Notes under the pieces: generated by a model
Database searches by the model: none
What the model saw: only the letters and a program-made list of their open reading frames with translations
Told to the model about the DNA's origin: nothing
Position numbers and translations under genes: made by a program
Shown here: one piece after another, positions 16,387-24,673 of the stretch
Layout: every line of letters starts with the position of its first letter
How positions within the stretch are numbered: position 1 is the first letter of the stretch
Source of the DNA: Trujillonella endophytica
GTDB taxonomy: Bacteria; Actinomycetota; Actinomycetes; Mycobacteriales; Geodermatophilaceae
DNA length: 40,409 nucleotides
NCBI RefSeq assembly: GCF_019799905.1
Contig: NZ_JABGCI010000018.1
Location: forward strand, 1 to 40,409
Direction of reading: 5' to 3'

Positions 16387-17244
16387 TCAGGGGCGGACCG
16401 GCGACGGGTTGAAGCCCGGCATCGCCAGGTGGCCGGCGTCGATCGGGAACGCCTGCCCGGTGACGCCGTGGGCGCCGTCGGAGGCGAGCCAGACGGCGGC
16501 GTCCGCGATGGCCTCCGGGCCGAGGGCGCCCTGGCCGCGCAGGATCCCGTAGTGCAGGGCGGCGGACTCGAAGTCCGCCCGCGTGCCGCCCGGCCGGCCG
16601 GCCATCTTGTCGTAGAGCCCCGGCCAGTTGGTCATCGGCGTGTCCACCAGGCCGGGGCAGATCGCGTTGACCCGCACGCCGTGCGGCCCGAGCTCCAGCG
16701 CGGCGCTCTTCATCAGCCCGAGCACGCCGTGCTTGCTGGCGGCGTAGTGCGCCGCGCCGGGGTTGCCGCGCAGGCCGTTGACCGAGGAGACGAGCACCAT
16801 CGACCCGCTCCCCCGCTCGATCATGTGCGGCGCGACCGCGGTCATCGACCGCCAGACGCCGAGCAGGTTGACCTCGAGGACGTCGCGGAACTGCTGCTCG
16901 GTCAGCTCCCAGAACGGCGCCTGCGAGAAGACGCCGGCGTTGGCCACCAGGACGTCGATGCGCCCGAACGTGGCCAGCCCGTCGGCGACCGCAGCGGCCA
17001 GCGCGGCGCCGTCCCGGACGTCGGCGGTGCGGGCGACGATCCGCCGGTCCAACGCCTCGACCAGCGCCACCGTCTCCGCCAGGTCGGTGGCCCGGGCGGT
17101 CGGATAGGGCACCGACTCGATGTCGCCGTCCAGGTCGACGGCGATCACGTCGGCGCCCTCGCGCGCGAACGCCACCGCGTGCGCCCGGCCCTGCCCGCGA
17201 GCCGCGCCGGTGACCAGCACGACCTTCCCCTGCAGTCTCGTCAT
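16387..17244 (-). CDS. Mycofactocin-coupled SDR oxidoreductase
   Basis: 285 residues with the mycofactocin-SDR signature: cofactor loop TGAARGQG (12-19), D37, insertion LAETVALVEALDRR (55-68), NAG 102-104, and catalytic Ser154, Tyr167, Lys171. The substrate loop after PGLVDTPM carries an unusual NWPGLYDKMAGRPGGTRADFE stretch, different from the three other copies in this window, so the substrate should differ. It is eleven bases behind the second crotonase, inside the twelve-gene unit. It would oxidise a ring or side-chain hydroxyl to a ketone before thiolytic or hydrolytic cleavage. Confidence 0.9.
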   Translation of the reverse strand: MTRLQGKVVLVTGAARGQGRAHAVAFAREGADVIAVDLDGDIESVPYPTARATDLAETVALVEALDRRIVARTADVRDGAALAAAVADGLATFGRIDVLVANAGVFSQAPFWELTEQQFRDVLEVNLLGVWRSMTAVAPHMIERGSGSMVLVSSVNGLRGNPGAAHYAASKHGVLGLMKSAALELGPHGVRVNAICPGLVDTPMTNWPGLYDKMAGRPGGTRADFESAALHYGILRGQGALGPEAIADAAVWLASDGAHGVTGQAFPIDAGHLAMPGFNPSPVRP

Positions 17245-17254
17245 CGTTCCTCCG

Positions 17255-18010
17255 TCAGTCGCCGCGCGCGGCGCGGAACGCGCGGGCGGCCGCGCGGTGC
17301 TCGTCGGTGGTGAACAGCAGCGCCGTCGCCTCGATCGACTCGGCGAAGCCGGTGAGGGCCTCCCGGTTCAGATGGGCCTTGGCCACCTGGACGGCCAGCG
17401 CGGAGTGCGCGGCCATCTCCGCGGCCAGGGCGACGGCTGCGTCGAGCAGCTCCCCGTCGGGGTGCACCTCCTGGACCAGCTCGATGCGCTCGGCGACCCC
17501 GGCGGAGATCTCCCGCCCGGTCAACGCCAGGAGCCGCGTCCAGTTCCGGCCCAGCACCTCCGGCCCGCGGACGATGCCGTAGGTCGGCATCAGGCCCATC
17601 GTCGGCTCCTTCAGGGCGAACCGCGCCGACTCCGCCGCGAGGACGACGTCGCAGGCCAGCACGAGCTCGGTCCCGCCGCCGAAGGCCAGGCCGTTGACCG
17701 CGGCGACCACCGGCACGGCGCAGCGCTCCACGGAGGTGAACGCGTCGACCACCCGCCGCAGGTGCGGGCGGACCCGGGCCACGCCGCCGTCCAGGTCGAG
17801 GAAGGTGGCGACGTCGCCGCCGGCGGAGAAGGCCCGCCCCTCCCCCGTCAGCACGGCGGCGCGCACGCCGTCGTCCTGCCCGAGGCCCCGCATGACCGCG
17901 GTGAGCTCGGCGAAGAACTGCTCGTCCATCGCGTTGAGCTTCTCCGGCCGGGCGAGGGTCAGCAGGGCCACGCCCGGGGCCGGCTCGCTGCGGCGGATCC
18001 GCTCGCTCAC
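17255..18010 (-). CDS. Enoyl-CoA hydratase/isomerase (crotonase family)
   Basis: 251 residues. Oxyanion-hole segments are AFSAGGDVATF and LAFGGGTELVLACD; the acid of GGGTE fits the first catalytic Glu, and a Glu in ALKEPTMGLMP lies near the second. It likely hydrates, isomerises or cleaves an unsaturated or oxo-acyl-CoA. I chose the GTG at 18010 because it overlaps the upstream stop (GTGA) and opens the crotonase fold at once; the earlier ATG at 18145 lies in the upstream gene. Different from the MenB-like crotonase next to it, so the two probably act on different intermediates. Confidence 0.85.
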   Translation of the reverse strand: MSERIRRSEPAPGVALLTLARPEKLNAMDEQFFAELTAVMRGLGQDDGVRAAVLTGEGRAFSAGGDVATFLDLDGGVARVRPHLRRVVDAFTSVERCAVPVVAAVNGLAFGGGTELVLACDVVLAAESARFALKEPTMGLMPTYGIVRGPEVLGRNWTRLLALTGREISAGVAERIELVQEVHPDGELLDAAVALAAEMAAHSALAVQVAKAHLNREALTGFAESIEATALLFTTDEHRAAARAFRAARGD

Positions 18011-18786
18011 GCGTCCGGCGGCGGGAACTGCGGCCGGCGCTTCTCCAGGAAGGCCTGGGCGCCCTCGGCCATGTCGGGGCTGCCGATGGCCTGCACCAGC
18101 ATCCCGAGGCCGGTGGTGAACGAGTCGCGGGCGGCGTTCCACCACACGTTGGAGCTCACCTTGGCGATCTCCAGGTAGCGCGGGGAGAGCCGCGAGAGCT
18201 CGTCGACCAGCTCGTCGACGGCGGCGACCAGCTCGTCGTCGGGGACCACCCGGTTGACGAGGCCGAGCTCCAGCGCCTGCGCAGCGGAGTAGCGCCGGCA
18301 GAGGAACGCCATCTCCTTGGCCCGCTTCTCGCCGATCTGCACGCCGAGCACGTTGGTCGCGCCGGTGACCGGCGCGCTCCCGACGCGGGGGCCGGTCTGC
18401 CCGAAGGTGGCCGACTCCGCCGCGATGGCCAGGTCGCAGGCGATGACCAGCTCGTTGCCGCCACCGGCGGCCGGTCCGTTCACCGCCGCCACCACCGGGC
18501 GGGGGTGGTTGCGGATCGCGTCGAACAGCCGCAGCGAGCCGCGGTAGAGCCCGCGCATGGCGGTCACGTCCGGCTCGGCCAGGCCGGTCAGGGCGCCGCC
18601 GGCGCAGAAGCTGCCGGGCACGCCGGTGATGACGACGGCACGGCTGCGGGTGCTGGCCTCCAGCGCCTCGACGATCGCCTCGGCCATCACCGGGTCGTAG
18701 GCGTTGCGCCGGTCGGGGCGGTTGAGGGTGATCCAGGTGGCGTCGCCGCGCTGCTCGACGAGGACGTCGCCCGACTCGTCGCTCAC
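18007..18786 (-). CDS. Crotonase of the MenB/BadI type (possible ring-opening hydrolase)
   Basis: 259 residues. The middle reads GGGNELVIACDLAIAAESATFGQTGPRVGS and then KRAKEMAFLCRRYSAAQALELGLVN. The FGQTGP-x-VGS and R-x-KEM-x-FLCR-x-Y patterns are those of 1,4-dihydroxynaphthoyl-CoA synthase (MenB) and of BadI, which opens 2-ketocyclohexanecarboxyl-CoA by hydrolysis. Gly replaces the second catalytic Glu of plain hydratases, as in MenB/BadI. No other menaquinone gene is near, and the neighbours are a CoA-dependent catabolic set, so hydrolytic (retro-Claisen) opening of a cyclic beta-keto-acyl-CoA is the more likely role. GTG 18786 overlaps the amidohydrolase stop. The reaction is inference; the subfamily reading is good. 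Confidence 0.75.
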   Translation of the reverse strand: MSDESGDVLVEQRGDATWITLNRPDRRNAYDPVMAEAIVEALEASTRSRAVVITGVPGSFCAGGALTGLAEPDVTAMRGLYRGSLRLFDAIRNHPRPVVAAVNGPAAGGGNELVIACDLAIAAESATFGQTGPRVGSAPVTGATNVLGVQIGEKRAKEMAFLCRRYSAAQALELGLVNRVVPDDELVAAVDELVDELSRLSPRYLEIAKVSSNVWWNAARDSFTTGLGMLVQAIGSPDMAEGAQAFLEKRRPQFPPPDA

Positions 18787-19607
18787 TCCGCCTCCTCCAC
18801 CGGGCCGGGCGCGGGCGCGTCCGGGTCGATGCCCATGAGCCGGGCGAAGTTGCCGCCGAGGATCCCCTCGGTCACCTCGTCGGAGAGACCGAGCGCCTTG
18901 ATCGCGGCGATCTCCTTCGCCGGGTCGGCCATCGGCCAGTCGGAGCCGAAGACGATCCGGTCGGCGCCGTGCTTGCCGATGATCTCCCGGACCTTCTCCG
19001 GCGCGAGCGTGGCCAGCGAGGGCGGCCAGGAGGTCTCGAGGTAGACGTTCTCGCCGAGCAGGTCGGCCTCGGCCTCCTCGAGCTTGTGGTAGCCGCCGAA
19101 GTGGCAGGCGACCATCTTCAGGTCGGGGAACTGCCGGACGATGTCGCGGATCATCCCGGGCGTCGCCCGCTCGTTGCTCTCCTTGTCGCCGCCGGCGCCG
19201 ACGTGCGCGATGACGGCGATGTCGGAGCCGAAGCCCTCGAGGATGTCCCACACCCGCCGGTCGGAGTAGGCGAAGCCCTGGAACAGCGAGTGCAGCTTCA
19301 CGCCGCGGATGTCGTTGCGGCGCAGGCTCGCCAGGTTCTCGTCCACCGACAGGTCCGGGTGCACGGTGCCGAAGCCGAACAGCGAGCCACCGCGGCTGCG
19401 GCCGACGAAGCGGTTGGTCCCGTCGACGTACTTGGCGGTGTCGGCGATGCCCAGCAGCACGCCCCGGTCCACGCCGGAGGCCGCGAGCACGCCGGGCAGG
19501 GTGGAGATCTTGCCGTCGCCCACGCGGGGCAGCTGCGGGACGCGGGGGCCGAGCGCCCGCTCGGCCAGCGCGTCGGGCCAGGCGTGGCAGTGCACGTCGA
19601 TGATCAC
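18783..19607 (-). CDS. Amidohydrolase family 2 (TIM-barrel metal hydrolase/decarboxylase)
   Basis: 274 residues beginning MIIDVHCHAWP: His6 and His8 make the first metal site. KLHSLFQGFAY, IAHVG, ACHFGGYHK and the late GSDWPMADP supply the further Lys/His/Asp of the ACMSD-like amidohydrolase_2 group. Members decarboxylate or hydrolyse ring compounds and beta-keto or enol acids without needing an amide. The position directly before the BadI-like gene (GTGA overlap) suggests it acts on the same ring or ring-opened compound, for example as a decarboxylase or a lactone/C-C hydrolase. The exact reaction cannot be read. Confidence 0.82.
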   Translation of the reverse strand: MIIDVHCHAWPDALAERALGPRVPQLPRVGDGKISTLPGVLAASGVDRGVLLGIADTAKYVDGTNRFVGRSRGGSLFGFGTVHPDLSVDENLASLRRNDIRGVKLHSLFQGFAYSDRRVWDILEGFGSDIAVIAHVGAGGDKESNERATPGMIRDIVRQFPDLKMVACHFGGYHKLEEAEADLLGENVYLETSWPPSLATLAPEKVREIIGKHGADRIVFGSDWPMADPAKEIAAIKALGLSDEVTEGILGGNFARLMGIDPDAPAPGPVEEAE

Positions 19608-19635
19608 GGGTTGCCTCCTCCGTCAGGGCTCTCGG

Positions 19636-20427
19636 TCAGGGCTGCCCACCGTCGACGGTGAGCACCGCCCCGGTGGTGAACGACGACCAGTCACTGGCCA
19701 GGTAGAGGGCGGCGCCGACGACCTCGTGCGGCTCGCCGCCGCGGCCCATCGCGAACGTCGCCGAGCGCTTCGTGAACGCCTCCATGTCCCAGGCGGCGGA
19801 CACGTCGGTGAAGAAGGTGCCGCACATGATCCCGTTGACCCGCACGGCCGGGCCGAAGGCGTGCGCCAGCCCGACGGTCACCGCGTTCAGCCCGGCCTTG
19901 GCCGCGGCGTAGGGCACGATGTCGGCCCGCGGCCGGACGGCGCCGGTGCTGCTGATGTTGATGATCGAGCCGCCCTCGCCCGCCGCCATCCGCGTGCCGA
20001 CGAGCGCGGCGAGCCGGAAGGGGCCCTTGAGGTTGACCCCGAGCACCTTGTCGAACAGCGTCTCGCTGACGTCGGCGACGGTGTCGTAGACCGGCGACAT
20101 CCCGGCGTTGTTGACCAGGACGTCGACCCGCCCGAACTCGCCGTAGGCGGTGTCGACCAGCTCGTCGAGGGCGTCCCAGCGGCCGACGTGCGCGGCCACC
20201 GGGAGCGCCCGCCGGCCGGTCTGCTCCCGGACCTCGGCGGCGGCCTTCTCGCAGCTGTCCAGGTCCCGGCTGGCGATGACGACGTCCGCGCCGGCCGCGG
20301 CCAGGCCGAGCACCATCTCCCGGCCCAGCCCGCGGCTGCCGCCGGTGACCAGCGCGACGCGACCCGACAGGTCGACGGCAGGACCCGGCCGGGCTGCCGG
20401 CGCGCTGCCGGGGCCGCCGGCGGTCAC
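19636..20427 (-). CDS. Classical SDR oxidoreductase (3-ketoacyl reductase-like)
   Basis: 263 residues: TGGSRGLG (28-35), NNAG (106-109), and catalytic Ser160, Tyr173, Lys177, with a short Ala/Pro-rich leader. It lacks the mycofactocin insertion, so it should use free NAD(P)H. The Arg in strand 2 (ASRDLDS, R54) favours NADPH. It resembles FabG-like and gluconate-5-dehydrogenase-like enzymes; here it may reduce or oxidise a beta-position of an acyl-CoA. GTG 20427 overlaps the CoA-transferase stop (GTGA). No ATG is available near the N-terminus. Confidence 0.85.
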   Translation of the reverse strand: MTAGGPGSAPAARPGPAVDLSGRVALVTGGSRGLGREMVLGLAAAGADVVIASRDLDSCEKAAAEVREQTGRRALPVAAHVGRWDALDELVDTAYGEFGRVDVLVNNAGMSPVYDTVADVSETLFDKVLGVNLKGPFRLAALVGTRMAAGEGGSIINISSTGAVRPRADIVPYAAAKAGLNAVTVGLAHAFGPAVRVNGIMCGTFFTDVSAAWDMEAFTKRSATFAMGRGGEPHEVVGAALYLASDWSSFTTGAVLTVDGGQP

Positions 20428-21653
20428 GTGGCGGGGACCGGGGTCGGCCCGACGACGGCGGCCGCGCCGAGCGCCTCGAGCTCGTCGGAGGACATGCCGA
20501 GCAGGTCGGTCAGGGCGCTGTGGGTGTGCTCGCCGATCGACGGGACGCCGTCGTAGGTCGGGCCGGCGTAGCTGCCCATGTGCAGCACGGGGCCGGGGAC
20601 CAGCGCCTTGCCGAGCACGGTGCCGGCCAGGTCGACGAGGGTGCGCTCGCGGAAGTGCGGGTCCTCGACGATGTCCTTGGCGTCGTTCACCGCGGCGGCC
20701 ACGACCTCGTGCTCGTCGAGGTCGGCGAGCACCTCGTCGCGCGGCCGCTGGGCGACCCAGGCCGCGACGATCTCCTGCAGCGCGTCGTTGTTGGCCATCC
20801 GGGCGACGTTGGTGGCGTACCGCTCGTCGTCCTTGAGGTCCGGCCGGCCCATCGCGTCGAACAGCCGCATCGCGATCGTCTGGTTGGACGCGGCGATCGA
20901 CAGCCACTGCCCGTCGCTCGCCTGGTAGATGCCGCGCGGGGAGGCCGAGCCCGAGCCGTTGCCGACCCGCTGCTGGATGAAGCCGCTCGCGGTGTAGTTC
21001 AGGATCAGGTCGCCGAGGATGAACATGAGCGGCTCGTAGAGCGCCACGTCCACGACGTCGCCGGTGCCGGTGCGGGTGCGGTTGAACAGCGCCGTCGTCG
21101 TCCCGAAGGCCGCCGACAGGCCGGCGATCGAGTCGGCGAAGCCGAACGGCGGCGAGGTGGGCGGGGTCTCCGGCCACCCGTTGATGTAGGCGTAGCCGCT
21201 GGCGGTCTCGGCGACGGTGCCGAAGCCCGGCCGCTCCCGGTAGGGCCCGGTCTGGCCGAAGCCGGAGACGCGGGTGAGCACCAGACCCGGGTTGTCGGCC
21301 GAGAGCACGTCGTAGCCCAGCCCCCAGTCCTCCAGCCGGCCCGGCCGGAACGACTCGACGACGACGTCGACCTGAGCGGCCAGCCGGCGGACCAGGTCGC
21401 GGCCCTCCGTGCGGCGCAGGTCGATGCCGATCGACTCCTTGCCGGAGTTCAGCCGCGCGAAGCCGATCGACAACCCCTCGAACTGCGGCGTCCACTGGCG
21501 GGCGAAGTCACCGGACCTCGGGTCCTCCACCTTGACCACGCGGGCACCGAAGTCGCGCAGCATCCGGCCGGCGGTCGGTGCGGCATACATCGTGCCCAGT
21601 TCCAGGACCGTGACCCCCGCCAGCGGCGGGGCTCCCTGTGTGCTGCCGGTCAT
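20424..21653 (-). CDS. Family III CoA-transferase (CaiB/BaiF)
   Basis: 409 residues with the features of family III CoA-transferases: LELGTMYAAPTAGRMLRDFGARVVKVE at the start, NSGKESIGIDL, then the catalytic acid Asp174 in FADSIAGLSA, and a C-terminal GEHTHSALTDLLGM. These enzymes move CoA between acyl groups through an acyl-Asp intermediate. With the MaoC (23181) and CitE-like (23710) genes nearby it forms the same trio seen in itaconate breakdown (CoA-transferase, itaconyl-CoA hydratase, citramalyl-CoA lyase). The substrate may instead be the pathway's own acid. The start ATG 21653 is 64 bp after the ALDH stop and follows GAGGGGGAGCC. Confidence 0.88.
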   Translation of the reverse strand: MTGSTQGAPPLAGVTVLELGTMYAAPTAGRMLRDFGARVVKVEDPRSGDFARQWTPQFEGLSIGFARLNSGKESIGIDLRRTEGRDLVRRLAAQVDVVVESFRPGRLEDWGLGYDVLSADNPGLVLTRVSGFGQTGPYRERPGFGTVAETASGYAYINGWPETPPTSPPFGFADSIAGLSAAFGTTTALFNRTRTGTGDVVDVALYEPLMFILGDLILNYTASGFIQQRVGNGSGSASPRGIYQASDGQWLSIAASNQTIAMRLFDAMGRPDLKDDERYATNVARMANNDALQEIVAAWVAQRPRDEVLADLDEHEVVAAAVNDAKDIVEDPHFRERTLVDLAGTVLGKALVPGPVLHMGSYAGPTYDGVPSIGEHTHSALTDLLGMSSDELEALGAAAVVGPTPVPAT

Positions 21654-21717
21654 GGCTCCCCCTCGGGTGCTCGGTCGTTCGGGTGCTGCGGTGCGGGCGG
21701 GGTGGTCGCGGCCGAGG

Positions 21718-23184
21718 TCATGGCCGCCACTGCACGTGCTGGGCCTCGAGGTACTCGCGGATGCCCCACTCGCCGATCTCGCGGCCGACGCCGGAGAGGC
21801 CGAACCCGCCGAAGGGCGCGTCGGGGCGCATGTTGCCCCCGCCGTTGACCCAGACGGTCCCCGACCGCAGCTGCGCGGCCAGCGCGCGGCCGTGCTCGAC
21901 GTCGGGGGTGTAGATGTTGGCCGCCAGGCCGTAGGCGGTGTCGTTGGCCAGCCGGATCGCCTCCTCCTCGGTCGAGAAGGGGACGACGACGCCGACGGGC
22001 CCGAACACCTCGTTCTGCACCAGCCGGTTGTCGTGCGACAGGCCGGTGAAGACGACGGGGTTGATGAAGTAGCCGCGGTCGGGCACCGGGGTGTCCAGCG
22101 CCAGCGCGATCTGGCCGCCGTCGGCCAAGCCGTCGTCGATGAAGCGCTGGACGCGCTGCCGGTGGTCCTCGCGGATCATCGGCCCGATGTTGACGGTCTT
22201 GTCCCACGGGTCGCCGACCTTGAGCGCGGTGAACGCCTCCTTGGAGGCGCCGAGGAAGTCGTCGACCAGGCTCTCGTGCACCAGCATGCGAGCCAGCGCC
22301 GCGCAGCCCTGACCGCCGTTGCGCGCCCACCGGAGGTGGATGTCCTTGGCCAGCGCGGCCGCGTCGATGCCGGGCAGCAGGATGTTCGGCGACTTGCCGC
22401 CGAGCTCCAGGGTGACGCCCTTCAGCCCGCGCGCGGCCTGCTCCATGATCGCCGCGCCGACCGCGTCGGAGCCGGTGAAGGAGACCCGGTCGACCCACGG
22501 GTGCGTGGTGAGGTGCTGGCCGACCGAGGGGCCGTCGCCGATGACGACGTTGATGACGCCGGCCGGGATCCCGGCCTCCTCGAACAGCTCACCCATCCAC
22601 AGCGTGGTCAGCGGGGTCCGCGGGGAGGGCAGCAGGACCGTCGTGCAGCCGGCCGCCAGCGCGGCGCCGAACTTGAAGACGGCGAGGTTGATCGGGTAGT
22701 TGTAGCCGGTGATGCAGGCCACCACCCCGGCCGGCCGGTAGGCGACCTCGGAGTGGGTCAGCACCGGGTCGTGCCACTCCCCCAGCTGCACGGTGCGGTC
22801 GACGAGCGCCGCCTCGGCCTGCCAGCGCAGGTGCACGATGCCGAGCTTGACCTGCATGGCCTCGGCGAAGCCGGCGGGCGTCCCGACCTCGTTCACGATC
22901 GAGGCGGTCAGCCGCTCGGTGTGCTTCTCGAAGACGTCGGCCAGCCGGTGGATGGCGGCGCTGCGCTCCTGGGGGGAGGCGGCCGCCCAGGCCGGGAACG
23001 CCCGGCGGGCGGCGGCCACGGCCTGGTCGACCTGCTCGATGTTGGCCGTGGCGACCGTGGCGTGCACCTGCTCGGTGGCCGGGTTGAGGCCGTCGATCGT
23101 CGGGCCCTCGCCGGGCACCAGCCGGCCGTCGATCAGCAGCTCGCGGGTGGTGGGGACCCAGTTCCGCAGGTCGGTGTCGCTCAT
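21718..23184 (-). CDS. NAD(P)-dependent aldehyde dehydrogenase
   Basis: 488 residues of the ALDH superfamily. Catalytic Cys294 is in GGQGCAALAR, the general base Glu260 in LELGGKSPN, and Asn162 in TGYNYP. FGGFGLSGVGRE closes the fold. It would oxidise an aldehyde to a carboxylate, for instance one left by side-chain hydroxylation. One oddity: the usual KPSE motif that holds the cofactor ribose reads LPSP (185-188), so the conserved Lys and Glu are missing; cofactor affinity may differ. ATG 23184 overlaps the MaoC stop (ATGA). Confidence 0.9.
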   Translation of the reverse strand: MSDTDLRNWVPTTRELLIDGRLVPGEGPTIDGLNPATEQVHATVATANIEQVDQAVAAARRAFPAWAAASPQERSAAIHRLADVFEKHTERLTASIVNEVGTPAGFAEAMQVKLGIVHLRWQAEAALVDRTVQLGEWHDPVLTHSEVAYRPAGVVACITGYNYPINLAVFKFGAALAAGCTTVLLPSPRTPLTTLWMGELFEEAGIPAGVINVVIGDGPSVGQHLTTHPWVDRVSFTGSDAVGAAIMEQAARGLKGVTLELGGKSPNILLPGIDAAALAKDIHLRWARNGGQGCAALARMLVHESLVDDFLGASKEAFTALKVGDPWDKTVNIGPMIREDHRQRVQRFIDDGLADGGQIALALDTPVPDRGYFINPVVFTGLSHDNRLVQNEVFGPVGVVVPFSTEEEAIRLANDTAYGLAANIYTPDVEHGRALAAQLRSGTVWVNGGGNMRPDAPFGGFGLSGVGREIGEWGIREYLEAQHVQWRP

Positions 23185-23708
23185 GCTCGCGCCTCCTCGT
23201 CGGCGGTGGTGACGGCAGCGGGCGCCTCACCGGTGACCACCGGGTTGCTCCCGCCGTGCTCGGGGGACTTCGACATCAGGCCGACGCGGGTGCACACCAT
23301 GATCAGCTCGTCGTGCTGGTTGTAGCCCCGGTGCTCGAACCAGACGATCCCGCTGTCGGTACGGCTCCTGCTCTCCCGCTTGTCCAGGATCGTCGTCTCC
23401 CCGCGGAGCGTGTCCCCGTGGAAGACCGGGTGCGGGAACTTCACGCTGTCGTAGCCCAGGTTCCCCAGTGTGGTGCCGAAGGTCAGCTCCAGCACGTGGA
23501 AGCCGCCGACCAGCGCCAGCGTGAACAGGCTGTTGAACAGCGGCCGGCCGTGGATCGTGCCCTTGGCGAACTCGTGGTCCAGGTGCAGCGGCTGGGTGTT
23601 CATCGTCAGCGACGTGAACAGCACGTTGTCGGACTCGGTCACGGTCCGGGTGAACGGGTGCCGGTAGACCCGGCCGACCTCGAACTCCTCGAAGTACAGC
23701 CCGCGCAT
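23181..23708 (-). CDS. MaoC-family dehydratase (itaconyl/mesaconyl-CoA hydratase-like)
   Basis: 175 residues, one hotdog domain. The catalytic region is TESDNVLFTSLTMNTQPLHL: E25, D27, N37, P40 and H42. This is the MaoC subgroup that sits next to CitE-like lyases in actinomycetes (M. tuberculosis Rv2499c-Rv2498c is the known arrangement). It should hydrate a branched unsaturated acyl-CoA, such as itaconyl- or mesaconyl-CoA, giving the substrate for the lyase. It is one base behind the CitE stop and overlaps ALDH (ATGA). About 20 residues at the C-terminus are Ala/Glu-rich and probably disordered. Confidence 0.82.
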   Translation of the reverse strand: MRGLYFEEFEVGRVYRHPFTRTVTESDNVLFTSLTMNTQPLHLDHEFAKGTIHGRPLFNSLFTLALVGGFHVLELTFGTTLGNLGYDSVKFPHPVFHGDTLRGETTILDKRESRSRTDSGIVWFEHRGYNQHDELIMVCTRVGLMSKSPEHGGSNPVVTGEAPAAVTTADEEARA

Positions 23709-23709
23709 G

Positions 23710-24660
23710 TCAGCGGCCGCCTTCCGGGGCGTCGATGCCCAGCCGGTCGGCCGGGGCCGGGCGGACGTCCTCGGCAGGAGCGCCGCCCGGGGTGGCTCGG
23801 GCGTGGGCCAGCCACTCCTGCGCGGTGTCGGCGTGCGCCTTGTCGATGTGCACGCCCCGGTAGCGGACGGCGCCGTGCCCGGCGGCCGCGGCCTCGGCGT
23901 AGGCGGCGACCAGGCCCTCGTGGAACTCGATCTCGTCGGCCGTGGGCGTGAACGCCTCGTTGACGGTGGCGACGTGCGAGGGGTGGATCGCGATCATCCC
24001 GCGGAAGCCGAGCTGGCGGCCCTTCTCGGCGAAGGCCTTGAGCCCGGCGAGGTCCTCCAGCCGCTCCCACAGCCCGGTCAGCGGGTGGATGCCCGCCTCC
24101 CGGCAGGCCAGCAGGATGCGGCTGCGCAGGTAGAGGGTCTCCTCCCCCTCCGGCGTCCACCGGTAGCCCACCGCGCGGGCGATGTCGGCGTGCTCGGCCG
24201 TCGGGCCGATCATCGCGCCGACCCGCGGCGAGGCCAGCGCGATCTCCCGGGCGTTCTGGATGGCGCCGATCATCTCGACCGGGACGATGTACTCCAGCCC
24301 CGAGACGCCGTTGCGCTCCTCGAAGTGGTCGAGCAGCGCGTCGTAGCGCAGCACGTCCGAGGCCACGCTGATCTTCGGCGCGAAGACCCCGGTCAGCCCC
24401 GGGACGACGACGGCCTCGAGGTCCCCGCCGGTCAGCCGGGTGTCCAGCGGGTTGACCCGGACGAACAGGCCGACCCGGGTGTCCTTCGCCCGGACCGCGG
24501 CGATCGACGCGGCGACGGTCTCCCGGGCGCCCACCTTGAGGTCGGCGGGCACCGAGTCCTCGAGGTCGAGCACGATGCAGTCGGCGCCGGCGGCCAGCGC
24601 CTTGTCGATCCACGCGGGCTTGTGCCCGGGGACGAAGAGGATGGAGCGGTACGGGACCAC
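23710..24660 (-). CDS. HpcH/HpaI (CitE-like) acyl-CoA lyase
   Basis: 316 residues of the citrate-lyase-beta/malyl-CoA-lyase family. LFVPGHKPAWIDKALAAGAD opens the barrel, DLEDSV is at 32-37, the metal ligands are Glu129 (PVEMIGAI) and Asp159 (DIARAVG), and GFRGMIAIHPSHVATVNEAF closes the site. A four-residue insertion precedes Asp159. It would split a beta-hydroxyacyl-CoA, such as citramalyl-CoA, into acetyl-CoA and an oxo acid, here pyruvate. Start is GTG 24660. It is fourteen bases after the acyl-CoA dehydrogenase stop, in the same unit as the MaoC and CoA-transferase genes. The exact substrate is inference. Confidence 0.85.
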   Translation of the reverse strand: MVPYRSILFVPGHKPAWIDKALAAGADCIVLDLEDSVPADLKVGARETVAASIAAVRAKDTRVGLFVRVNPLDTRLTGGDLEAVVVPGLTGVFAPKISVASDVLRYDALLDHFEERNGVSGLEYIVPVEMIGAIQNAREIALASPRVGAMIGPTAEHADIARAVGYRWTPEGEETLYLRSRILLACREAGIHPLTGLWERLEDLAGLKAFAEKGRQLGFRGMIAIHPSHVATVNEAFTPTADEIEFHEGLVAAYAEAAAAGHGAVRYRGVHIDKAHADTAQEWLAHARATPGGAPAEDVRPAPADRLGIDAPEGGR

Positions 24661-24673
24661 GGCGCTTCCCCCG

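Noticed and set aside
18007..18786. True menaquinone MenB
   Set aside because: Motifs fit, but no menaquinone gene is near and the gene is coupled to CoA-dependent catabolic genes. Not excluded; see the finding.
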